From Pigoraptor vietnamica (Eukaryota > Opisthokonta > Filasterea): 24,422 nt of DNA. Each line of letters starts with the position of its first letter. The first letter of the stretch is position 1. Position numbers and translations under genes: made by a program. The notes beneath the pieces were generated by a model that saw nothing but the letters and a program-made list of their open reading frames with translations, ran no database searches and was not told the origin of the DNA. Positions 1 to 9,261 of the stretch are shown here, one piece after another. The stretch is from positions 1 through 24,422 of the forward strand of contig CALSCQ010003375.1 of the NCBI GenBank assembly GCA_943704525.1. Reading direction: 5' to 3'.

Positions 1-116
<116 letters not shown>

Positions 117-147
117 GCCGCACGTCGCAAGAGGCTTCGCCACCCAC

Positions 148-3100
148 CGCCACAAACTTCCTCAGTGCCTTGTATATCGGGTCGTCCTCGGGAATGCCTT
201 TCGCACGCGCGCGCGCAAGGCTCGCCTCAAAGAACGCAAGCTCGTGCCCCTCCGTCGTCGGCGTCGCCTGCATCTGCTCACGTATCGCGGCCGCCAGCAG
301 CGCCGCCCCATCCGTCGGCGCCGGTGCCAATACCGCGCCCATCGGTCCGCCGACGGCCGGCAGTGGCTCCATGAGGGGCGCAAACCGCTCCAACATCGCC
401 TGAAGAGATGCTGCGCTGCGTGTGCAAAACTCGTCCGCCACACCCCCCGCACGGCCGTCCCCTTGGGCACGGTAGGGCGGCGCCGGCGGTGCGCCCGCCT
501 CTTCCTCGCTCAGAGGCGGGGGAGGGGGAGGGGCAACGTCCGTGGACTGTGGGGCGTGTCCGGTGCCCGCATCCGTTGAGTGCGGGTGGGGAGCGTGCGC
601 GTGCGCGTGGAAGTGGGACGTTGCGTGTGCGTGAGCGTCGCGTGCATGCGCCTGTTCGGAAGGCTCGTCCCTGCGCTTGCCGTGCCTTTGCGAGTTGTGG
701 AGGCGGTAGAGACGGCGCGGGTCCGTCAGTCGCCGTGCGGTGGTCCAGCGCGCAACGACTATGCCAATTTCGCGCTGAAACTCCGTGTAGCGAGCGAGAA
801 TGTACGCCTCGTCCCCCTTGTGCATATGCGTGTGCGCAAACCCGTGACCGTTCGAAGCGTCCGCGCGCTCGGCGGGTGTCGGCGGGACGGCCGCAGTCCC
901 CGTCTCGTTCGAGCTCTCGGGCTGGTTGAGATCGAGAGGCACCTCAGCCGCGGCGCCACCCTGTAAGAGACAGTTATGCACAAGTCGAGTGAGCAAGGGT
1001 GGCGACAGGTGGAATAATGATGGAGAGATACAACACACGCACACACACGCCACAAATGCAGAACACACACCGACCCGCACAAAAACTCGGCCACGACTAC
1101 GCCCGCCACGACCAATCTCGCCGCGCAGAACCAACCTTGGCCTCGACGGGATTGCCGTTTGCGGCGCGGCGCAGGACGGCCTTCATCCGGGGTATCGCAG
1201 CCTGGACAATCTTGTCGCCAAAGATGGCGTCCACGAAGAGGCTACGGCAGTGGTCCGTCCAGCTCATGGCCGTGAGGGGCTCGATGTAGGCCTCCTCAAA
1301 CGCATCGATCAGCTCGCAGATGCTGTTTTGCGTGTGTGTTTGTGTGTGTGTGTGTTTGTGTGTGTGCGTGTGTTTGGGGGGGGGGGGGGGGAGGGGTGGT
1401 GTTGAGTGATTGAGAGAAAGAAAGAGAGATGTCGGATCAGCTCAAATCATAGACGTATGTCCATCGACTCCACGCAAAGCCGGTTCACGTGCAAAGCATA
1501 TTGCAACAGAGAGCTGACTGGACTCGGGAGATACCCACCGAGCTGCCTTCGCCTTGCACTCGGCGTAAGAATTCATCAGCCCAAGCATAAACTCGCGCGC
1601 GCGCGCCGTGCCAGGTCGCCGCCACAGCTGTACGTGACAGAGCAGCACGAGAGAGTGTCAGCGAACCAGTTCGCTTGTGGCTCTTGATCAAACAGAGATG
1701 AATTCGCATACGAACAGAAAAAAAAAAGAAGAAAAAAAAAATCTGCGCAGAATGGTTTCTTGTTCGAACAAAGATATAATTCACACACATGGGCGGCATT
1801 GTGTGCACATCTGTCGAGTGCGCATTTCGTGCGTGCGTGCGTTGGTGGGTGCGGCGCGACAGGGCCTTTACCGCGCCTCACAAACTATCAAAGACGCCAT
1901 TCACCTGGTCCACCAGCTTGGCGCGTAGCTCAATGAGCCAATCGCGCGTCTCTTGCTCGAGGCGCTTGAAGAGGCCCGCGGCATCGCGCGCAGAGAGCCT
2001 ACAAGACGAGGATCAAAGCACACCGAATCAGCATAAAATAAGAGACGACGCGGCCAATCGACTCCACGGCCAATAATGGAAAGGCAAGCAAGCACACGAG
2101 GAGAAGGCTCGGGCGCATACAAGGCGTGCACAACATCCACGCCACGCGCGCGCGCGCGCACACACACACAGAAGCAATACGTTACGCCGCACGCACCACA
2201 CATGCAACCCCAACTCTTTGCAAACAATAACGCACGCGCGATCCGCAGCACACAGTTCCGCAACGCACAAGCCCCGCGCACCTCTCCACAATGGCGTCCA
2301 TCTCCTCGGGAGTGAGCAGCCACACGGCGCTGTCGAGCTCCTGCGGTGAGCGCGCGCGAAACACCGACCGCAGGACGTCCCTCAGCAGAAGCCACGCCAG
2401 GTGCATGCGGTGGTCTTCGTCAGGCACCTCCTCCACCGCGTACATCGCAAGCGACCGCTGTGGCTGCGGCGGGGGGGCCGAGACGCCCGCGTGCGCCAAG
2501 AGTGGATGATGCGCCTCCCGCACCACGGCATCCACCACTGCTTGTGCCTGTGCAGACAGTGGCGCGTGCGCATGCGGCGCCGCGGGGGTCGTGCCGGTGC
2601 CGGCACCCATGCCGCCCGCAGAGTCAATGTCCGACGGCCGGTAGACAAATGGCGGCGGGTAGTGGTCGGGCCCTTCCCCGTCGTCGTCGTCGTGTGAAGG
2701 GGTATCGACCTCCATGTGAGCGACGCCGTCAAAGCGAGTGAATGCGCCGCTCATGATCGCCTCGCGCACGTCTTGCTGGTGCATGAGCCGCTCGTCCGCG
2801 CGCGCACGGGGCGACGAGGGGGGAAGCTTCGGCACGGGAGGCACGTGGGGTGCGCCGCGCGAGGCCGCGGGTCCCATCCCCGATGCCGCATTGGCCGCCT
2901 TCGCAGCGCTCGCAAAGAGGCCGTCATCGCCCTGAATCAGCGTCTGGCACCGCACGCACACGGCGGCAGACGACGGCGGGGCGACGCCGGCGACCGTCGG
3001 GCGCACGTTCTCGGCGCCGCACACGATGCAGAACTTTTGCGTGCCGTACGTGCTCGCGAGGAACGCCTCGATGGCAGGCCAACTCGTCTTACCAGCCGCC

Positions 3101-3465
3101 GCCGCCGCCGCCTGCTGCGCCGGCGTCGCGGGAAGCGTCGTCGGGGCGGCGGTGGGCGAAGGGACAGAGCCGTCAAAGTGCGGTGGCTGCGGGCCGAGCA
3201 TGCTCTGAAGAGAGATGCGCGCCGACATGAACTCGCTGTAGCCCTCAAACTGTCGGACGAGGTGCTCGCGACGAGAGAGGCCGCAGCGGCAGTTGAGCGC
3301 GAACGTGCACACTTCCCCGCGCGGTGCCTGTGTCTGAGCGGACGCCGACGTCGTCTGCGCGACGACGGGCGGAGGCGTCCCTGACGCTGTCTGTGTGGGT
3401 GTCGGTGCGGGCGTTGGCGGCGCCGGCGAGAGACCGGAGAGGTCTTTCGCGGGGGCCGCGGACAT
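148..3465 (-). CDS. Unrecognised protein with zinc-ribbon-like CxxC pairs and His-rich tract; 5 exons, 3' part off the left edge
   Basis: I do not recognise the family. Exons on the minus strand: 3465-2282, 1998-1905, 1627-1539, 1322-1136 and 960-148. They join in phase to 789 codons with no stop, and the last exon ends at a GTGGGT donor before the (CA)n tract, so the gene continues beyond the window. The start at 3465 (MSAAPAKD) is the first Met after an in-frame stretch that looks like leader. Visible features are a Pro/Ala/Thr-rich N-terminus, Cys at 53/59/61, and two CxxC pairs (C146/C149 and C170/C173) that could form a zinc ribbon. An acidic run (HDDDDGEG) follows, then predicted helical stretches at about 370-515. 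A mostly helical segment at about 565-615 (EAYILARYTEFQREIGIVVA) precedes a His/Ala-rich tract at about 623-646 and a Pro run. Exon 2 could instead read through to a TGA at 1881-1879; phase agreement with three further exons argues for splicing. It is probably nuclear or cytosolic, since no signal peptide is seen. Confidence 0.72.
1331..1391. repeat. GT-rich microsatellite plus G16 run in an intron
   Basis: Alternating GT with TTT interruptions is followed by 16 consecutive G (1376-1391). On the transcribed (minus) strand this reads C16 then CA repeats directly before the 3' splice site at 1323-1324 of the unrecognised gene. Homopolymer length may be unreliable. Confidence 0.9.
1431..1475 (-). 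repeat. Copy 1 of a 45-bp interspersed intron sequence
   Basis: It lies in intron 3 of the unrecognised minus-strand gene. It matches 17456-17500 at 38 of 45 positions without gaps. The end reading TCCATCGACTCCACGC on the plus strand is identical in both. On the transcribed strand the copy ends with CTGAT, which resembles a branch point, followed by a pyrimidine/CA-rich stretch. Confidence 0.8.
2024..2067 (-). repeat. Possible diverged copy 3 of the 45-bp intron sequence
   Basis: It lies in intron 1 of the unrecognised gene. It shares, in order, ATCAGC, AGACG and ATCGACTCCACG with copy 1, with a few single-base gaps. On the transcribed strand CTGAT lies about 25-30 nt before the 3' splice site at 1999-2000, a normal branch-point distance. 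The match is weaker than that between copies 1 and 2. Confidence 0.5.
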
Positions 3466-4104
3466 CCTCCGCAACTGTGTGGGAAGATGGGGAGCGTTGT
3501 AGTGAGAACGCTGTTTTCGCACGCGAGTGCATGCACGCGCACACACGTACACGTGTACGTGTACGCACAGCCTGGGAACACGGGAATAGACCACACAAAC
3601 ACGCACCATGCTAGTCTGCTCATCGGTCTCCACGACAGCACTCACCAACAGATTAATTTGCTAGTGGCAACACCGCATGGCAGTCCAACTGTTCACTGCG
3701 CGGCACGCGACAAAGGCAAGAGCATGAGGGAGGGAACGCAATCAACCGTCAACGTGCGCGAGCGGCAGAGTCGCACCAACACGGTACATACAGAAGCAAA
3801 CAGTTGCGCTGAGTTGCGTTCACACACGGCCCGTTGGAACCGTTACAGACAAAAAACAGCCTCGGGAATTCACAAGCGCCACACGCGCGACACGGCGAGG
3901 GATAACCGCGACGCAATTCCAACCAACCCAAGAAAAATGTGAGGCCCGCAGTGATGAAGCTATGAGTCAAAAGGACCCACCCCTCGAATAAGATGACACG
4001 AGCGACCACGTGCGGCGACTGTGTAAGAGCTTCGTCACGGATAGGGTGAGGCAGAGCGCACCCCTCGTGTGAAGCACTTGGCGTGCCCGTAATGCCGCAC
4101 GCCA

Positions 4105-4115
4105 ATATAAGCGAG
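4105..4115 (+). promoter_or_regulatory. TATA-like element upstream of the SR gene
   Basis: CAATATAAGCGAG is the only clear TATA-like sequence in the GC-rich part of the leader. Transcription starting about 30 bp downstream would place the candidate 5'-UTR intron (4259-4467) inside the leader. The same 11 bases, ATATAAGCGAG, occur at 12277-12287 with no plus-strand gene after them, so chance is possible. Confidence 0.3.
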
Positions 4116-4258
4116 AAAGGTGCTGTCCTGCGGAGAGATCAGTTTGCGTGCGCGCGTGTGTGTGTGCAAGCGAGCGTGTGCGGTCACGATAGTCGATATA
4201 GGACTGCCCTGTAAGGTAATCAGTTTCCAAACTTATTATTAATATAGTAACAGTCCAG

Positions 4259-4467
4259 GTAAGGTCATATAATGGGAGATTTGTTACTTAAAAGGAAAAT
4301 TGGTGCGGAAGATGAAGTACTAATGGGGTATATATACGGAAAAATGGGTTTATGTTATATATAAATGGAGATACGGACATCTTTTAAGAACTAAATTTAC
4401 CTTATATACATATCAATAGGAATATTAGCCATATAAGGTTATTTCAATCCCTCACTTCTCTTAACAG
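4259..4467 (+). other. Candidate 5'-UTR intron of the SR protein gene (AT-rich)
   Basis: A consensus donor CAG|GTAAGG begins at 4259. A good acceptor, CCTCACTTCTCTTAACAG, ends at 4467. The 209 bp between are about two-thirds A+T, unlike the GC-rich flanks, which fits intronic rather than leader sequence. It would leave a leader of about 204 bp before the ATG at 4672. No transcript evidence is available here. Confidence 0.5.
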
Positions 4468-4671
4468 GAAGCCATCGCGTCACGCACATGTGACAACGAG
4501 AGACGTTCGCCCGCCACACCGAACACGCACTCTCTCGCACATCTCTCTCTCCCAGCGAACCCTTTCTTCATCGCAGTTTCTCTCAAACAAGGCACACCGT
4601 TTCATCCGTCGGTTTTTCCCCCTTCGTCGTTTTCTTTGTCGTTGGTCTGATCGGCGATCTCCTTCGTCACG

Positions 4672-6416
4672 ATGTCTCTCTTCATCGGTCGCCTCTCGCA
4701 GTCGACGCGCACGTCGGACCTCGAGTCCATCTTCACCCGTTATGGCAAGATCACCCGCTGCGACGTCAAGTCGGGCATGAACCACTGCTTCGGGTTCGTC
4801 GAATACGAGGACAAGCGGGACGCCGAGGTTGGCCATCCATCACATCCCATCAGCCCATGACCCGCGTGAAATGACTGCATCCGCCCACCCCTCTGTGTGC
4901 CTCGAGCCTGGCCCTTCCGCCGAGCGAGCTCTGTGTCCGCCGCGTTTTTGTGAAGAGAAAGCCAGCGCGATTTGTGCCACGATTGAGCCTGCACCGCCCC
5001 TCTGCCCACTGTACCGCCTGCCGCGAGTGACTGTCCGTGCCGGGCTGTGGCCTAAGTCGGTGCTTTGTGTGTATGGGTGTGCGTGTCGTTTTGCGCTTGA
5101 ATATAGGCGTGATGTGTGCGCGATCTATGTGGCTGCGTGCGCGCCCTTGCTCTCCTTCCTTTTTGCGTTAACCACCGCTTTCTCTTATCTCAGGACGCGA
5201 TGAAGAGCGAGAACGGGCGCGAGCTGAATGGCTCCCGCATGGCCATTGAGTGGGCCAAGGGCCCTGGCCGCCGTGACTCAGACGACTGCTTCCGGTGAGT
5301 GTCTTGTCTTTCTGCCAGTATTGCCTCGTCCGCTTCTTTTCTTGCGCGCACGCCCTCCTCCTTCTCTCTTCATTCCGATTCTTTGTATCATTCGCCATCA
5401 CCCACGTCTTTGGCACGCCCTCCTCCTTCTCTCTTCATTCCGATTCGTTAGTGCCTTTTAGTGTCCGTGACGTGTTAATGCCGTGTGCTGTGCGTGCCTT
5501 GCCGGGGTTTCATGCATGTCGGTCAAATGTCGCCCAGGGAGGTGCACTGTCTTCCCAATTTTCTCCCACTCTACTTTTTCCCCTTCTTTTTTCTTTTTTT
5601 TCCCCTTCCTTTTTTCTCCTTTTGGGAATCGCTTACTATCATCCACTCATTTCTTTTGTCCCATTTCTCCTCTCGCAGGTGCGGCCGCACGGGTCACTGG
5701 GCCCGCGACTGCCCCGGGGGCGACTCGCGCGACCGCGATGGCCGCGACAGCCGCGACCGCCGTCGCTCTCGGTCGCGGTGAGTCTTGTTCTTCATGTCTT
5801 CATGGGGTTGAATTGTTTTTCACGTTGAGTTGTTCGTGTTTGACTGTTGACTCTCTGCGTCGTTTTTGTGGTCTCGATTGCTGCGAAGTGCGCAGGTGTG
5901 CTTGTGCGCTGCTGCGTGGATGTCTGCTAATCATCCCGCTCGCTACAGGTCGCCCCGTCGCCGCTCTCGCTCGCGCAGCCGCTCTCCTCCGCGCCGCTCT
6001 TCCCGCCGGAGCCCCTCTCCCGACGCGCGCCGCAGGTGTGCAGGAAACGGAAAAACACGCCCTTGGGAGTGATTGGAATGCCATGTGTTTTCTTTCTTCC
6101 CCCCCTTTTCCCCCTCAGTTGCTGACTGCGACGGTTCATTTGCACTTTCAGGAGCCCCTCGCCGCGCAGGAAGGACGACTCGCCTCGCCGCTCGCCCTCG
6201 CCGCGCCGCCGGTGGGTCCATTGCTCGATGCACATATACTCTGCACACACACGCATACACGCACACACGTACACACTCCACATCCACACACACACACACA
6301 CATACACACACACACACACCGATACACACACACACTGCATACATAGTCATTTGTTGTACTATTATACTCATCTGACAGAGGGAGCGTTTCGAATCTATTT
6401 ACGCAGGGATGACTGA
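4672..6416 (+). CDS. SR splicing factor: RRM + CCHC zinc knuckle + RS domain (SRSF7/RSZ22-like)
   Basis: Exons 4672-4827, 5194-5294, 5679-5777, 5949-6035, 6152-6211 and a short terminal exon join in phase to about 170-178 residues. The RRM covers about residues 3-75, with RNP2 LFIGRL (3-8) and RNP1 CFGFVEYE (39-46). A zinc knuckle C84-x2-C87-x4-H92-x4-C97 (CFRCGRTGHWARDC) follows, then an Arg/Ser domain with repeated RS and SPRRR blocks. This order is that of animal SRSF7 (9G8) and plant RSZ21/22 proteins, nuclear factors that bind exonic enhancers, recruit the spliceosome and assist mRNA export. The first two knuckle cysteines are split by intron 2. The last exon has two possible acceptors: AG at 6377-6378 gives a tail ending SNLFTQG with stop 6410-6412, and AG at 6405-6406 gives RDD with stop 6414-6416. 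SR genes commonly regulate themselves by intron retention; retaining intron 1 here gives an early stop at 4858-4860. Confidence 0.93.
5348..5446. repeat. 34-bp direct repeat in SR intron 2
   Basis: A 34-bp pyrimidine-rich sequence beginning GCACGCCCTCCTCC occurs at 5348-5381 and again at 5413-5446, 65 bp apart, apparently identical. It is a partial tandem duplication in a C/T-rich intron and could affect pyrimidine-tract choice. Confidence 0.85.
6243..6336. repeat. CA-rich microsatellite in SR intron 5
   Basis: Imperfect (CA)n with GCATAC and GATAC interruptions, between the donor after 6211 and the terminal-exon acceptors at 6378 or 6406. Confidence 0.9.
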
Positions 6417-7608
6417 GCGATTGACTGGGCGAGTTGCGTACGGCCACAAGCCCGCGTATCTCACGTAATACATTGCCCTTTTCAAAGTTGCTTGCCCAGA
6501 ATTGCGCTCTGTTTTCTATGCGAGAATTTGGGTGCTCAAAACGAGCCAGTAGCAAACTCAACCGCACCCAAAAGAACAACAGTCACTGAGAGTACCTCCG
6601 GCCAACTCCATCGAGGCGTCAATTGCACGACCCAAGTTGCAGTTCACCATGTTCCAAGCATTCACGACTCTTCATTCCAGTCGCAAATTCGCCATGCACA
6701 GGCGTCCAAGTTTTCACGATGCACGGCTCTCTAGTCTCAATGGGAAGAAGACTGACGCGAACACGATAAGCAAGCTTCCGACCTTGATCAAAGGTAACTC
6801 TAACCCTACATTACATCGTAACATCCACCTACAGCCCTCGAGAACCCTCACCCTATCTCACACCGGGATTATTGGGTGTCCGTTGCTAGGGTACGCCTCT
6901 ATCCGGTGCCCTTCAATACGGGTCCGTTGTCCCATTATTTGGGTTTTGTTTCACTATGAAAAATGTATGGGAACGCAAAATTATTTTGCCGATCGCTTGC
7001 GGTAGTGACGGCTCGTTTCTGACTCGCACAAGTTGAGCGCACACACACGACACACACACACACACGCGCACACACACACACTTCTCTCTCGCCATACTCT
7101 CCCTTAAAGTAGAGGTCGGACTCCTCCCTCTTTTCTATCGCATCTTTCATTCGTGTGTGTTGTGTCTTACGTTTGCGCATTCGCACATATACGGTCGAGA
7201 CTCGGGAGGTAATTGGCCGGCAGTCTGCCGAGAAACGCTGTGCGCGGGACAATCAACACACTTCGCCATTCTTCGCTCAGCGTACCTTTGAACAACAACG
7301 GCGATCGCGTTCTCGCTCACACGTTTGTGACTTGTGAGGGCCTTCTGGTTTATCAAACGCTGTGCTGCTCGCGACGTCGCGGAATCGTGCACATCGCCGC
7401 ATTTTTCGACCTCGACGATCACTTTGCGAGGTGCTCCTTCCTCGCCGCTTACTCACAACGAATGGCGTGGGCTTGTGGCCACTTTCGCCCTGTCGGGTGA
7501 CGGCAGAGCCCATCGTTTGCCCTATACTTTGTCACATACAATCGCCGCCGATAAGTGCTCGTCGTGTATTGTCTTGTCGAGTGCGATCGCGACTCCCAAA
7601 TCGACACC
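6417..7608. other. Intergenic / PDE upstream region
   Basis: No gene is supported. Codon-like G/C bias is lost between about 6420 and 7000, and short open frames there show no recognisable domains. A (CA)n tract lies at 7040-7081. The last few hundred bases should include the promoter and leader of the phosphodiesterase gene. An open frame at 7334-7717 overlaps the PDE start in another frame and is not convincing. Confidence 0.55.
7040..7081. repeat. (CA)n microsatellite
   Basis: CA repeats with CG interruptions in the spacer upstream of the phosphodiesterase gene. Confidence 0.9.
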
Positions 7609-8705
7609 ATGGGCGCGCACTCTCGTTGCTACGACGTGGGAGGTGATGCCCTCTCAAGCGATCGCCAACGAAGGCGAAACCGAAGGCGCTTTAACTCGCC
7701 GTCCACGTCCTCTTTAGTCGCGGCCGCCCTCGTGCTCGTCGGGTTGCTATGTGCAGGTGCGCTTGCGACGCCGACTTTTAAAGTGGGACTCCTCCTTCCC
7801 TTCCACGTGGTGAGCGACCCTTCGATCGATGTCTACGCTGCCGAGATGGGCGACATTGCGGACATGGCGGCGGAGCTCATCAACAATCGATCGACGCCGC
7901 TCGTCCGCTCCCTCCTCGCGACGAACATCACGCTGAACGTCGTACGACGCAATGAGGGGTCGGACCAGCAGGTCGCGCTCTTTTCCGCGATAACTCTCCA
8001 CCAGCAAGACGCCGTGGACGTCGTCGTGGGCGCTGACTGGTCCGCGTGCTCGATGCTCACGCAGTTTTACTTTTCGGGAACGGGCATTCTCCAGATATCG
8101 GCGAGTTCGACGAGCGCCGCGCTGTCCAACCGGCAGCTTTACCCTACCTTCATGCGTCTTCCCCCTTCGGACGCGCAGCAGGGCGCGGCGCTCGCGAGCA
8201 TCGTACGATATCTCGGCTGGGACAACGTCGCGACGATATCGGCCGACGACGATTACGGCAAGCCTCTCGCGACGAAGTTCAGGGAGATGGCGACGTCCCT
8301 AAACGTGTCCGTCGTGCAGTCGCTGCAGCTCGGGCGTCTCGACAACCCGGCTGCGACGGTGCGGGTTGTGAAGGCCTCGGGCGCGAAGATCATTGCGCTG
8401 ATGTGCTTCACGGATCTCGCGATGGCGCTGCTGACCGAGTTTGCGGCGGCGGGAATGGCGACGAAGGAGTACGTTTACCTCGGCGTCGATGCGTGGCTGT
8501 GGCCGACGTCGTTCCAGGTGTACGGTGCGTACGTTGTTTGCAGCGATAGGAAGTGTTTGCATAATATGGTGTGCTTGCTGTGGTGTGCTTATTCACGTGG
8601 ATGTTCGCGAAAGTCATCCGTCAAGCGAAGCCAAACCTGACGTGCAATTGTCCTTCCCCCCAACCACCGCACACACTCGCACACGCACACATACACACGC
8701 GCACA

Positions 8706-8747
<42 letters not shown>

Positions 8748-9191
8748 GCGCGCGCACGCACGCACACACACTCTCACACGCACACACACAACAGGCAAGA
8801 CGAGCTTTGCCGGCGGCGTCCTCGGCGTCAATCCGTTCTACGGGGGCGCGGGGGCGTTTCAGGACATGCTGGACCAGATGACGGCGTACAAGGCGGCGAA
8901 CGCGAGCCGTTTCGCGCAGTTCAACCCTACCACGCGCGCGCTGTACAACGGCTACGAGGCGTATCTCTACGACACGTTCATGACGCTCGCTGGCGGCCTG
9001 TCGGCGTTTGCGGCGGCTGGACACTCGCTGCCGCAGGACGTGATGAAGCTGTATGCCATCATGAACAAGTGAGTGCCCTATCGCATTTATCACGCTCTCT
9101 GTGCGCGCACATGTGTGTGTGCGTGTGTGCGCGCGTACGCCCTGTGTGTGTGTGTGTGTGTGTGTGTGTGCATGTGTGCGCGCGTACGCCC

Positions 9192-9261
<70 letters not shown>

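Larger units (their letters stand above)
3466..4671. other. Divergent intergenic region between the unrecognised gene and the SR gene
   Basis: About 1.2 kb without a supported coding region. It should hold both promoters and 5' leaders. It contains a palindromic ACGTGTACGT run near 3546-3563, a TATA-like ATATAAGCGAG at 4105-4115, and an AT-rich island from about 4212 to 4460 in an otherwise GC-rich window. The 8-bp sequence TAAGGTAA (4212-4219) recurs inverted at 4397-4404. Confidence 0.6.

Noticed and set aside
1879-1998. Termination of the left gene at the TGA at 1881-1879
   Set aside because: Reading through is possible, but a donor just before it joins in phase to three further exons with coding bias.
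4212-4467. Mitochondrial or plastid DNA insertion
   Set aside because: AT-rich composition alone suggested it, but no organellar gene could be recognised, and the boundaries fit a donor and acceptor better.
5943-6371. Minus-strand open frames rich in Val-Cys repeats
   Set aside because: They translate the CA microsatellite of SR intron 5 and have no independent support.
6790-6870. Telomere-like TAACCCT / ACCCTA strings
   Set aside because: Only isolated single units; no tandem array.
7334-7717. Short upstream gene overlapping the PDE start
   Set aside because: It overlaps the PDE coding start in another frame, has no domain, and the PDE ATG has the better context.
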